Source: Pseudomonas fluorescens | Lineage (GTDB): Bacteria > Pseudomonadota > Gammaproteobacteria > Pseudomonadales > Pseudomonadaceae | Direction: 5' to 3' | NCBI GenBank assembly: GCA_902825215.1 | Contig: LR782234.1 | Coordinates: 3,720,001 to 3,784,000 of the forward strand | Length of the DNA: 64,000 bases | In this document: piece after piece, positions 53,396 to 61,662 of the stretch | Layout: each line of letters begins with the position of its first letter | How positions within the stretch are numbered: the stretch's first letter is position 1 | Program-made: the position numbers and the translations under genes | Notes under the pieces: model-generated | Seen by the model: only the letters and a program-made list of their open reading frames with translations | Told to the model about the DNA's origin: nothing | The model's database searches: none

Positions 53396-54337
53396 ATGAA
53401 CCCTGACGCTCTCGCCACCCTCCGCGCCCATTTGCTGCCGGCGCTCGCCGCCGCCCCCAGCGAAACCCGTCGCCTGTTTCACGGTCGCGGGCGCTGCTGG
53501 CCGGGGCTGGAGCAGTTGACGGTGGACTGGCTGCAGGGCGTGGTGCTGGTGTCGCTGTTCAAAGAACCGGCGCCTGAGCAACTGGCAGATCTGAAACGCT
53601 TGCTGCTCGACATCACTGCCAGCGAAGAATGGCGGCAGTGCGGTGCGCATACTTTGTTGATCCAGCATCGCTACTTGCCACAAAGCACCGCCGAATGGCT
53701 GCTCGGCGACGAGATCGAGGAGAGGACCATCGTCGAGGGCGGCTTGCAGTACCGTGTCGATCTGGGGCGCAAGCAGAACGCCGGGCTGTTTCTCGACATG
53801 CGTTACGGGCGCGACTGGGTGCGTGAACAGGCCAGCGGCAAACGCATTCTCAACCTGTTTGCCTACACCTGCGGTTTCTCGGTCGCGGCCATTGCTGGCG
53901 GCGCCAGCCATGTGGTCAACCTCGACATGTCCCGCGCGGCGCTGAGCCGCGGTCGCGACAATCATCGCCTGAACGGCCACGACCTGAGCAAAGTCAGTTT
54001 CCTCGGCCACGATCTGTTCAAGTCCTGGGGCAAGGTGATCAACAGCGGCCCGTACGATCTGGTGATCATCGACCCGCCGTCGTTCCAGAAAGGCAGCTTT
54101 CTGCTGACCAAGGATTACCAGCGCGTACTGCGGCGCCTGCCGGAATTGCTCACGGCGCAGGGCAGCGTACTGGCGTGCATGAACGACCCGGCGTTCGGCT
54201 CGGACTTTCTGATCGATGGTGTGACGCGGGAAGCGCCGGGGTTGCGTTTTGAGCAGCGGCTGGATAATCCGCCTGAGTTTCCGGACATCGATCCGGAGAG
54301 CGGCTTGAAGGCGCTGGTTTTCCAGCGCAACGCCTGA
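53396..54337 (+). CDS. Class I SAM-dependent methyltransferase (RlmI/RlmK-like, rRNA-type)
   Basis: A 313-residue methyltransferase. SAM motif I is NLFAYTCGFSVAAIAGGASHV around residue 155 with acidic NLDMSRAAL after it. The catalytic/target motif is DLVIIDPPSFQKGSF around residue 220. The DPPSF motif is typical of RlmI/RlmL-type cytosine or guanine rRNA methyltransferases. It opens with its own ATG after the divergent gap at 53197-53395. Family members modify 23S rRNA, but the base is not predictable here; no PUA domain is seen at the N-terminus. Confidence 0.86.
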   Translation: MNPDALATLRAHLLPALAAAPSETRRLFHGRGRCWPGLEQLTVDWLQGVVLVSLFKEPAPEQLADLKRLLLDITASEEWRQCGAHTLLIQHRYLPQSTAEWLLGDEIEERTIVEGGLQYRVDLGRKQNAGLFLDMRYGRDWVREQASGKRILNLFAYTCGFSVAAIAGGASHVVNLDMSRAALSRGRDNHRLNGHDLSKVSFLGHDLFKSWGKVINSGPYDLVIIDPPSFQKGSFLLTKDYQRVLRRLPELLTAQGSVLACMNDPAFGSDFLIDGVTREAPGLRFEQRLDNPPEFPDIDPESGLKALVFQRNA

Positions 54338-54462
54338 CTTGACGAAAACTTTCTGAACAACACCCATCTCGCTCCCACAGGGTTAGCGTTCTGCTTGAGA
54401 AACATGGCGGGCCAGCGCAAACAACTTGGGCTGCCCATTGACTGCCATCCCCCTGCGCAAAA

Positions 54463-55095
54463 TCAGTCTGGCAACGCCGAGTCGGCGCGAATCGAGCGCC
54501 ATGCGGCTTGCGCCAGTACTTCGCGATATTTCATCGGGCTGCCTTTCACTCGCCCCGCCAGCCACGCCCGGCAGTAGCTATCGGCCTGGCCGATGATCAG
54601 TGATGGCAACAATTCGAACGGCAACTCGCGCAGTTCGCTAATGCGCCCGGACTCGCCGAGCCATTCGCGCAGGCGCCGATTGCGCGCCTTGTTGCGTTCC
54701 GCCAACTCGTCCTTGAACGGTCCCTTGGTCACGGCAAACCGCGCGTGATACTGAAAGCGCGCCCATTGCGGCTGGCGCTCGACCCAGTCGAGGTAGCTGA
54801 ACACCAGCGCCTGCACGCCTTGTTCGGTGGTTTGTGCGGCATCCAGATATTCATCACGAAGCCGCGTCTGATCCTCCAGCGCCGTAAAAAACAGCGCCGC
54901 GACCAAGCCTTCCTTGTTGCCGAAATGGTGATAGATCGCGCCGACGCTGGTATCGCACTCGGCGCGAATCATCTCGATGGTGGTGGCCTCGATGCCCTGT
55001 TCATTGAACAGGTCCAGTGCTTTGCGAAAGATATCGCGCTTGAGCTCGGCGCGCCGGCCGGGGTAACTGCGTTCAAGTAGATCTGCGGTGTCCAT
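54463..55095 (-). CDS. TetR/AcrR-family repressor
   Basis: A 210-residue TetR regulator. N-terminal helix-turn-helix at residues about 18-62 (KRDIFRKALDLFNEQGIEATTIEMIRAECDTSVGAIYHHFGNKEGL). The ligand domain is rich in Trp, Phe and Arg (YLDWVERQPQWARFQYHARFAV), suggesting an acyl or aromatic ligand. The start could be ATG at 55095 or GTG nine bases earlier. It is divergent from a hotdog thioesterase gene, with a 33-base palindrome between them, so it almost certainly controls that gene. Confidence 0.9.
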   Translation of the reverse strand: MDTADLLERSYPGRRAELKRDIFRKALDLFNEQGIEATTIEMIRAECDTSVGAIYHHFGNKEGLVAALFFTALEDQTRLRDEYLDAAQTTEQGVQALVFSYLDWVERQPQWARFQYHARFAVTKGPFKDELAERNKARNRRLREWLGESGRISELRELPFELLPSLIIGQADSYCRAWLAGRVKGSPMKYREVLAQAAWRSIRADSALPD

Positions 55096-55191
55096 GCTGC
55101 TCACAGCCTGAAAAATGAAAAAGTCGAAGACACGCTCGTGCCCAATAAAAAAGCCTGCACAGGTTGACAGATTTGGCGCAGACAGAATACC

Positions 55192-55224
55192 GTTCCGTTA
55201 CAGAATATTATTCTGTAACGGAAC
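55192..55224. promoter_or_regulatory. Perfect 33-base palindrome, probable TetR operator
   Basis: Two 16-base arms, GTTCCGTTACAGAATA and its exact reverse complement, around a single T. It lies 97 bases from the TetR start and 36 bases from the thioesterase ATG. The length is double a normal TetR half-site pair, so two repressor dimers could bind. A loose extra half-like copy (GACAGAATACC) precedes it at 55181. Confidence 0.88.
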
Positions 55225-55260
55225 ATAGTTCTGCAAATTACTTAGCGCGAGGCGTTTTCC

Positions 55261-55701
55261 ATGAGTCAGTCTCTCAGCATGTTCAACAGCGTCGGCTCCG
55301 ACGCTTTCAGCAAAATGGCCTGCCAGTTCGCCCCCTACTTCAGCACGATCAACCCGTTGATCACCGAACTGCGCCCGAATGCAGCCACCGTGCAAGTGCC
55401 GTTTCGCAAGGAAATCACCAACCACCTCGGCACGGTCCATGCGATTGCCATGTGCAACGCGGCAGAACTCGCCGGCGGCATGATGACCGACGTTTCGATC
55501 CCCGACGGCGCACGCTGGATTCCCAAAGGCATGAGCGTGGAATACCTGGCCAAGGCCAAAACCGACGTGACGGCGGTGGCCAGCGCGGAAGGCGTGGATT
55601 GGCAAAGCGCGGGCGACAAGGTGGTGACCGTCGATATTCACGATACCGAGGGCAAAAAGGTCTTCACGGCGCGGATTATCATGAATGTGAAGCTTGGCTG
55701 A
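55261..55701 (+). CDS. Hotdog-fold thioesterase-like protein (DUF4442/YiiD-type)
   Basis: A 146-residue single hotdog domain. Conserved segments VPFRKEITNHLGTVHAIAMCNAAELAGG (hotdog helix with the His/Asn/Glu catalytic cluster) and ARIIMNVKLG at the C-terminus. It resembles the DUF4442 acyl-CoA thioesterases. It is divergent from a TetR repressor with a strong palindromic operator in the promoter region, a typical acyl-CoA-responsive arrangement. An acyl-CoA substrate is inference. Confidence 0.86.
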   Translation: MSQSLSMFNSVGSDAFSKMACQFAPYFSTINPLITELRPNAATVQVPFRKEITNHLGTVHAIAMCNAAELAGGMMTDVSIPDGARWIPKGMSVEYLAKAKTDVTAVASAEGVDWQSAGDKVVTVDIHDTEGKKVFTARIIMNVKLG

Positions 55702-55725
55702 ATGGACGGGTGTTGCGTGAGCCTG

Positions 55726-55852
55726 ACCTCACCCCAGCCCCTCACCCGGCGGTAAGGGCGCCGATCCCGGTTGCCTGCCGACCTGATCGTTCCCACGCTC
55801 CGCGTGGGAATGCAGCCCCGGACGCTCCGCGTCCATGACGCAAAGCGTGATG
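55726..55852. repeat. Degenerate class D stub and truncated class C element
   Basis: At 55726-55760 CCTCACCCCAGCCCCTCACC with a broken partner, then at 55785 a class C left arm (GATCGTTCCCACGCTCCGCG) and inner part, lacking the right arm before the GNAT gene. These look like decayed copies. Confidence 0.75.
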
Positions 55853-55869
55853 AGAAAACTCCGGTCAAC

Positions 55870-56556
55870 TCAGTGCAGCGTCAGCCGCTGCCGGACAAAC
55901 TCCTCGGTATGCCGGGTCGTCTGATCCAGATGCCGGTCGCGCTGTTTCTCGGCGTCGAGCATCGCGCGCTTGCCGTTTTTCTGCAGCAGATAGGTATGAA
56001 TCTGCTGCACCTCGAGTGAGCGATAGATCGGGGTGGTATCGATGAAACCGCGCAAGCCGTTGCTGCGATAGTGCCGGGTACTCATCAGCACCTGGGTTTC
56101 GCGCGAGCCGATCACCTCAAAGCCCAGCGCCTCGAAATACGCGACCTTGCCAACGCTACACGTCAGTTCGGCATGCGGGTATCGCCCGACCATCTCGCCG
56201 AGCATCGCCCGTGCCACACCCTGGCGCCGATGCCCTTCGCGCACCGCCATGTAGGCGACGCTGCACGCTTCCCAGTCGCCCTGCACCGGCAGGTACAGAA
56301 CAAAGCCGATGACCTGCTCCGGGTCGTCCTCAGCGGTCGCGACCAGCAATTCCACTTCGGTGCCCTTCTCGCCGTTCAACGCTTCCAGATACAGATGCAC
56401 CTCATAACCCACCGCGTACTGATAGACGTTGTACAGCAGGTTGCTCGGCCCCAAGCCGACGGCGCTGATGTCGGTCAGATAGTCGACGACCATTTGCAGG
56501 ATCTGGCTGTTGACGCTTTCAGGGCATGGGGTTTTGTAGTGGGTGATGCGTGGCAT
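55870..56556 (-). CDS. GNAT-family N-acetyltransferase
   Basis: A 228-residue acetyltransferase. The acetyl-CoA-binding motif A is ACSVAYMAVREGHRRQGVARAMLGEM (Arg/Gln-x-x-Gly-x-Gly/Ala pattern) around residue 120-145, with motif B ACFEALGF-like KVAYFEALGFEVIG. The N-terminal 60 residues and C-terminal 60 residues are extra to the core domain. CCGGAG precedes the ATG; the frame opens nine bases earlier at a TTG. The substrate is unknown. It stands alone between a thioesterase and a YceI gene. Confidence 0.86.
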   Translation of the reverse strand: MPRITHYKTPCPESVNSQILQMVVDYLTDISAVGLGPSNLLYNVYQYAVGYEVHLYLEALNGEKGTEVELLVATAEDDPEQVIGFVLYLPVQGDWEACSVAYMAVREGHRRQGVARAMLGEMVGRYPHAELTCSVGKVAYFEALGFEVIGSRETQVLMSTRHYRSNGLRGFIDTTPIYRSLEVQQIHTYLLQKNGKRAMLDAEKQRDRHLDQTTRHTEEFVRQRLTLH

Positions 56557-56631
56557 GACAGGCAAACTCCGGCGGAAAACCGCGACATCATACCTTGTGG
56601 ATCAACAGAGTCTGCCGATGTCAGCTCAGCG

Positions 56632-57189
56632 TCACTGCTGCGGCGCCACGACCTTGAACTTGATCGCGATCTCTCTGGACACCAGCGAGTCCGCCCACTC
56701 CCCCGCGCCGAGGCCGAACTCGTCGCGCTTGAGGATCATCTCGCCGTCGAACACACCGATGCCTCTGCCCGGTTTCAGCTCCACCGGCACCTGCACAGCG
56801 CGAGTCATGCCTTTGAGGGTGAGCTGACCGTCGACCAGATAGCGATGCTCGGCCACTTCGGTGAAGCGCGTCGACTGAAACACCGCTACAGGAAATTGTG
56901 CAGTATCGAACCACGCCGGTTTCAACAGTTCGGTGTTGGCGTCTTCACTGCCGGCATCGATGCTGCTGAGGTCGATGTGCAAAGTGGTCCGGGCGCTGTC
57001 GAGGTGGGTGCTATCGAAATCCAGCACCGCCTCGAACTTGCCGAACGTGCCATACATCGGCGCGCCCATCTGTTTGTAAGTAAAGCTGATCTGGCTGGCG
57101 GTGGTGTTGACCCGGTTGTACTCGACGGCCTGCGCCGCAGCCGAGACGCACAGGGAAAACGCGGCAGCCAGCAGCAATCGGATCAACAT
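56632..57189 (-). CDS. YceI-family periplasmic protein
   Basis: A 185-residue secreted lipocalin-like protein. Signal peptide MLIRLLLAAAFSLCVSAAAQA (cleavage near residue 21), then the YceI signature: VEYNRVNTTASQISFTYKQMGAPMYGTFGKFEAVLDFDSTHLDSA, and later DGQLTLKGMTRAVQVPVEL. YceI proteins bind isoprenoid lipids such as polyisoprenoid quinones in a beta-barrel. A missing neighbour cytochrome b561, often encoded beside yceI, is noted. Role here unknown. Confidence 0.92.
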   Translation of the reverse strand: MLIRLLLAAAFSLCVSAAAQAVEYNRVNTTASQISFTYKQMGAPMYGTFGKFEAVLDFDSTHLDSARTTLHIDLSSIDAGSEDANTELLKPAWFDTAQFPVAVFQSTRFTEVAEHRYLVDGQLTLKGMTRAVQVPVELKPGRGIGVFDGEMILKRDEFGLGAGEWADSLVSREIAIKFKVVAPQQ

Positions 57190-57272
57190 GACTTTCTCCA
57201 GGCTGGGCTCGCTATCGGGACACCCCGGTTGACTTAAGCAAACAACTGACCATTACGCCAACGCTAACCGGG

Positions 57273-58685
57273 CTAAACCAACCGCTCGATCTTCTGATGC
57301 CGCCAGACCAGTTTGTAATACAGCGTCTGCAGCACCAGCATGCCCAGATACGCGACCGGAAATGCCATCCACACACCTTGCAAACCGAACTGCCCGTCGA
57401 GCCAATACGCTGCCGGCAGTTGCACGCCGACCACGCAGATGATCGCAATGGCCACCGGCACCAGCACCGTACCGCTGGCGCGCATGATGCCGCCGATGAT
57501 CGCCTGGAAGCCGAACACCAGCAGGCTCCATAACATGATGTGCAACAGGTGCTCAGCCATCGCCCGGGTCGAGTCATCGGTGAGGAACAGCCCGAGCAAC
57601 CAGTGCGATAGCAGGTAACCGAGAACGATCAAACCACCGGTCAGGCACACGTTGATCAAAAGGCCCGTACGCAGGATCGGGCCCATGCGTTCCAGCCGCC
57701 CGGCACCGATGGCCTGTGCACCAAGAATCGATGCGGTGATCGCAATCGACAGCGCCGGAAACTGCACGTAGTTGACGATCTGCGTCACTGCGCCGTAAGC
57801 CGCGGTTGCTTGCGAACCGTGCTGGTTGACCAGTGCCAGAATCACCAGCTCCGACAGCGACAGCACAATCATTTGCACGCCGGTCGGCAGGCCGATGCGC
57901 AGCACTTTGCCGAGAATCGCACCGTCGAGTCGCAGTGCGGCAAAAAATTCCCGGTCCGGCGCCAGTGGATGCCCCTTGCGAATCAAGCGCCACGCCAGCC
58001 ACGCCATCGCCGACAGGTTACCGGCCAGTCCGGCATAGGCCGCGCTCTGAATACCCAGTTGCGGCAAGCCGAACCAGCCACGAATAAGCGCCGGCGTCAG
58101 CGCCAGCCCGACGCAGGTCGAGACCATCAGTGCCAGCAGCGGTGACAGCGTATCGCTGACCCCGCGCAGCAATTGCGTGAACAGCACGAATACCAATAGC
58201 GACGGCAGAATCCACAGCATCACATGGGCGTACGCCACTGCATCGTCCAGCACATCCGCCGGCGTTCCCAGCCCGGTCAGCGCCTGTCGCGCAAATACAC
58301 TGCCGAGCACCGCCGCCAGCAACCCGATCAACACCCCCAACAGCAGCGTCGCGCCGGCGATCGCCTTGACCATGTGCGTTTCGCGCGCGCCCCAGGCCTG
58401 GCCGATCAGCACACCCGCCCCCGCACCGAGGCCGATCACCAGTGCGATAAAAAAGAACACGACAGGAAACATCCCCGACACCGCCGCCAGCGCCTGGGTG
58501 CCGAGCATCTGGCCGATGTAGATGCTGTTGACCGTGCCCGACATGGATTGCAGAAAGTTCGACAGCACCATTGGCGCAAGGAACAGCAGATAGGTTTGCC
58601 AGAGCGGGCGGTGGTCGGCGACTTGCATTGAGGGGTGGTCCATCTCTACGGCGGGAGGGTTGATGGAGGATAGCTTCGATGACAT
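57273..58685 (-). CDS. MATE-family efflux transporter
   Basis: A 470-residue, 12-helix multidrug and toxin extrusion protein. Two homologous halves, each opening with the MATE pattern (LAPMVLSNFLQSMSGTVNSIYIGQMLGTQALAAVSG and RIGLPTGVQMIVLSLSELVILALVNQHGSQATAAYG). These proteins export cationic drugs using Na+ or H+ gradients. Start at ATG 58685 (MSSKLSSINPP); an internal ATG giving MDHPSMQVADHRPLWQ, 42 bases later, is a possible alternative. Substrate unknown. Confidence 0.92.
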   Translation of the reverse strand: MSSKLSSINPPAVEMDHPSMQVADHRPLWQTYLLFLAPMVLSNFLQSMSGTVNSIYIGQMLGTQALAAVSGMFPVVFFFIALVIGLGAGAGVLIGQAWGARETHMVKAIAGATLLLGVLIGLLAAVLGSVFARQALTGLGTPADVLDDAVAYAHVMLWILPSLLVFVLFTQLLRGVSDTLSPLLALMVSTCVGLALTPALIRGWFGLPQLGIQSAAYAGLAGNLSAMAWLAWRLIRKGHPLAPDREFFAALRLDGAILGKVLRIGLPTGVQMIVLSLSELVILALVNQHGSQATAAYGAVTQIVNYVQFPALSIAITASILGAQAIGAGRLERMGPILRTGLLINVCLTGGLIVLGYLLSHWLLGLFLTDDSTRAMAEHLLHIMLWSLLVFGFQAIIGGIMRASGTVLVPVAIAIICVVGVQLPAAYWLDGQFGLQGVWMAFPVAYLGMLVLQTLYYKLVWRHQKIERLV

Positions 58686-58829
58686 GCGGGCGGTGTGCAA
58701 TTAACATTTCCGTTCGCTGTTTATCAGCGATCCAAACATTGTCTAAACAATCGCTGACGGCAGTAGGTAGGGTGTCACGGGCTGTGGTAAATAAAACGCA
58801 CGCCAATTTCTCTGCTTGAGGTTCTGTAC

Positions 58830-59390
58830 ATGCCGCACCTTGCCAATCTGCTGACCGGGACCTTTCTCGCCCTCCTCGTCACCGGCGCTCAAGCCGCCAC
58901 GCCCGCCGAAACCCTGAAGCCGTTGGTGCAGACACTGAACGAACGCCTGAACATCGGCGACCTCGTGGCGCTGACCAAATGGGACAGCGGCAAGCCAATC
59001 CAGGACAGCCCGCGAGAAGCGCAAGTCATCGCCAATGCGCGAACGCTGGCCACAGAACACCAACTCGATCCGGAAGATGTCGCGCAATTGCTCGCTGCGC
59101 AAATGGAGGCGAACAAGCTGGTGCAGTACGGTCTGCTGGCCCGGTGGCAAGCCGCCGGAGCCGCGCCGGACACGCCGCGTCCTGATCTGGGCAAGCAGAT
59201 CCGCCCACACCTGGATCAATTGCAAACGCGGCTGCTGCAGCAATACGCCGACTTCGCGCCGTACCGCCATGATGCCGATTGCCCGAAGTGGCTGGTCAAC
59301 GCGCGCAATGGCCTGACCGAGGATGCACTGCATGAGCTGGCGCTGACCCGTGCGACCGGTGAACTGTGCATTCGGCCGGTAGCGCCGTAA
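58830..59390 (+). CDS. Secreted chorismate mutase (AroQ gamma class)
   Basis: A 186-residue periplasmic chorismate mutase that converts chorismate to prephenate. Signal peptide ends near residue 22 (LLVTGAQA), then the all-helical AroQ fold: ETLKPLVQTLNERLNIGDLVALTKWDSGKPIQDSPREAQVI with catalytic arginine and lysine, then a second helical half to the C-terminus. It contains cysteines at the C-terminal side (DCPKWL and ELCIRP) that could form the disulfide seen in the gamma class. It stands alone between divergent MATE and diguanylate cyclase genes; such exported forms occur in several Pseudomonas and are unexplained. Confidence 0.92.
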   Translation: MPHLANLLTGTFLALLVTGAQAATPAETLKPLVQTLNERLNIGDLVALTKWDSGKPIQDSPREAQVIANARTLATEHQLDPEDVAQLLAAQMEANKLVQYGLLARWQAAGAAPDTPRPDLGKQIRPHLDQLQTRLLQQYADFAPYRHDADCPKWLVNARNGLTEDALHELALTRATGELCIRPVAP

Positions 59391-59526
59391 GCAACAGCGT
59401 ACGCACCTCTTCCAGAATCACAGGCAAGCCAACCTGAAACGGCCGCGGGGTATCCACACTTGACTGGCCCCCGCCGCCCATTGCGCATACCATTCGCCGA
59501 CAAAATCAGAACAGACCCCGCCTGCC

Positions 59527-61170
59527 ATGCTCAAAGCCAGTCTGCGTAGCCACCTCACCCTCTGGTTCGCCGGACTGTCCTTGCTGACGCTGTTGAGCGT
59601 GGGCTTCTATGTCGGCCACATCGCCACCGAGCAGATGAAGCAGGCCAGCGGCAATGCGCTGCTCAATACCGCGCGCGCAGCGGCGTCCTTGTTGGGCGAG
59701 CAACTGCGCGAACGCCAGCTCGAGGTTTATCTGCTCAGCCGTGCGCCGCATCTGGAACGTGGCGATCTCGACAATCCAGCGATTCTGAAATCGATGCAAT
59801 TGCGCACCGAGGCCCGCGCCGAGTATGCGTGGATGGGCGTTACCGATGCCGAGGGCAAGGTGCGTCAAGCGGTGGGCGGTTTGCTGGTCGGCCAGTCGGT
59901 GCAGCAACGGCCGTGGTTCCGCGCCGGGCTGGATGGCGAGTACACCGGCGACCCACACGAGGCCGTGCTGCTGGCGAAAATGTTGCCCGGCCTGCCCAAC
60001 GGCGAACCGCTGCGTTTCATCGATTTTGCCGCGCCGATTCATAACGCCGAAGGCCGGGTGATTGGCGTGCTGGGCGCGCATGCGCACTGGCGCTGGGTGA
60101 CGCGCATGGTCGAGTCGGCGGCATTCGCGCATAAACATTCTGCGCCGGACATCGAAGCGTTGATCATCGATCACGATGGCAAGGTTCTGTATCCGGAAGC
60201 ACTGGCGGGCCAGCAGGTGGCGACGGCTGACGAAGAGCTGCAAGGCTGGACGGCGAGCAATGGTTTTCTGACCAGTACGGTCAGCGTGCCGACGCCCTCC
60301 AGCACCGCGCTGACCTGGTCGATTGCCGTGCGCCAGCCACTGGAAACCGCACTGCAACCGGCACGCCTGCTGTTCTACAAACTGCTGATTCTCGGCGTGT
60401 TCGCGGCGCTGATTTTCGGCCTGGTGGCCTACTATCTGGCGCTGTATCTGAGCCGGCCGATCGAACAGCTCGCGCAGTCGGCCCGGCAGGTGCAGAACAA
60501 ACAGGCCGGCGTGCAATTTGCCCTGCAACACCCGGTGCAGGAAATCGCCCAGCTCGGCCAGTCGATCGAGGCCATGACCCAGTCTTTGCTCGCCAAGGAA
60601 CGTGAGTTGCAACACGCAAATGCGTCGCTGGAAGCCACCGTCGCGCAACGCACCGCAGCGCTGACCAAGGCCAATGCCGAACTGCTCAATCTGGCGACTC
60701 ACGACGCCTTGACCGGCGTTTATAACCGCCGTCGCTTCGACGAAAAACTCACCGAGTACACGCTGCTGTTTCGCCGCACCGGCCGGCCATTCTCGCTGTT
60801 GCTGATCGACGCCGACCACTTCAAACGCATCAACGACACCCACGGTCACGCAGTGGGCGATGCCGTTCTGCAACAATTGGCGCAACTGATTCAGGCCAGC
60901 GTGCGCAGCACCGACTTCGTCGCGCGTTACGGCGGCGAAGAGTTCGCCGTACTGCTGCCGGAAATCGCCACACCCGACACACCGGACGTGGTCGCCGAAA
61001 AGATCCGCGCGGCCATCGCCAGCGCGGATTTCCCCGGCATCGAACAGGTCACGGTGAGCATCGGTATCGGTCTGGCTGACCCGGCCGACAACAGCCATGC
61101 CGCGCTGCTCAAACGTGCTGACCAGCAGCTTTATCAAGCCAAGGCAAACGGTCGAAATCGGGTGGCGTGA
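59527..61170 (+). CDS. Membrane diguanylate cyclase with dCache sensor and HAMP
   Basis: A 547-residue enzyme that makes c-di-GMP. A short cytoplasmic start, one helix (about residues 12-32), a double-Cache periplasmic sensor (residues about 35-275, with the typical PWFRAGLDGEYTGDPHEAVLLAKM segment), a second helix, a HAMP/coiled linker, and a GGDEF domain. The active-site motif is GGEEF at residues 469-473. The allosteric inhibition site RxxD is at R460-D463, five residues before it. Active synthesis is therefore expected. It has its own start with no obvious operon partner. Confidence 0.93.
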   Translation: MLKASLRSHLTLWFAGLSLLTLLSVGFYVGHIATEQMKQASGNALLNTARAAASLLGEQLRERQLEVYLLSRAPHLERGDLDNPAILKSMQLRTEARAEYAWMGVTDAEGKVRQAVGGLLVGQSVQQRPWFRAGLDGEYTGDPHEAVLLAKMLPGLPNGEPLRFIDFAAPIHNAEGRVIGVLGAHAHWRWVTRMVESAAFAHKHSAPDIEALIIDHDGKVLYPEALAGQQVATADEELQGWTASNGFLTSTVSVPTPSSTALTWSIAVRQPLETALQPARLLFYKLLILGVFAALIFGLVAYYLALYLSRPIEQLAQSARQVQNKQAGVQFALQHPVQEIAQLGQSIEAMTQSLLAKERELQHANASLEATVAQRTAALTKANAELLNLATHDALTGVYNRRRFDEKLTEYTLLFRRTGRPFSLLLIDADHFKRINDTHGHAVGDAVLQQLAQLIQASVRSTDFVARYGGEEFAVLLPEIATPDTPDVVAEKIRAAIASADFPGIEQVTVSIGIGLADPADNSHAALLKRADQQLYQAKANGRNRVA

Positions 61171-61224
61171 TCAGGCGATGTTCAGATATCGCTTCGGCGT
61201 CGCAGTTGGAAATCGCCGCAGGAT

Positions 61225-61611
61225 TTACTGAGAAAACGTCTGCAGATACGCCAGCAGATTATCCAGCTTCTCCTCGTCGCTCAGCCCCCAGAAAATCATC
61301 CGTGTGCCGGGCACCACGCCTTTAGGGTCTTTCAGGTAGGCAATCAGCGTTTGGCGATCCCAGGTCAGCCCGGAGTTTTTCATCGCGTCGGAATACACAT
61401 AGTTCGCTGAAGTCCCCGCCGCCCGGCCAATGATGCCATTGAGTTGCGGGCCGAATCCGGGGCGCGCGGATTCGCCGACCTGGTGGCAGCCGCCGCACAG
61501 GCGCGGGAAGATTTTTGCGCCGGCTTCGGGGTCGCCTGCGGCCTGCGTGAGAGGACTGAGCAGGCCGGTGCCGAGCAGCAGCGAGAGGGTCAATGCAGCA
61601 GAGTTTTTCAT
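61225..61611 (-). CDS. Periplasmic class I c-type cytochrome
   Basis: A 128-residue monohaem cytochrome c. The signal peptide ends near residue 25 (LLSPLTQAAG). The haem-binding motif is CGGCH at C39-C42-H43 in KIFPRLCGGCHQVG. The distal methionine is in PGTRMIFWG near residue 100. It resembles the short-chain cytochrome c2/c550 group and probably shuttles electrons in the periplasm. The ATG lies directly after a GTG, which gives one extra residue if used. It stands between a diguanylate cyclase and a MocR gene. Confidence 0.92.
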   Translation of the reverse strand: MKNSAALTLSLLLGTGLLSPLTQAAGDPEAGAKIFPRLCGGCHQVGESARPGFGPQLNGIIGRAAGTSANYVYSDAMKNSGLTWDRQTLIAYLKDPKGVVPGTRMIFWGLSDEEKLDNLLAYLQTFSQ

Positions 61612-61662
61612 CACGGATTCCGGTTCGATTGCAACGGGCGGCGCAAGGTTAGCATCTTGTCT

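Noticed and set aside
59506..61137. Minus-strand 543-residue frame opposite the diguanylate cyclase
   Set aside because: Shadow of the cyclase gene, whose GGEEF and sensor motifs are unmistakable; no independent signals.
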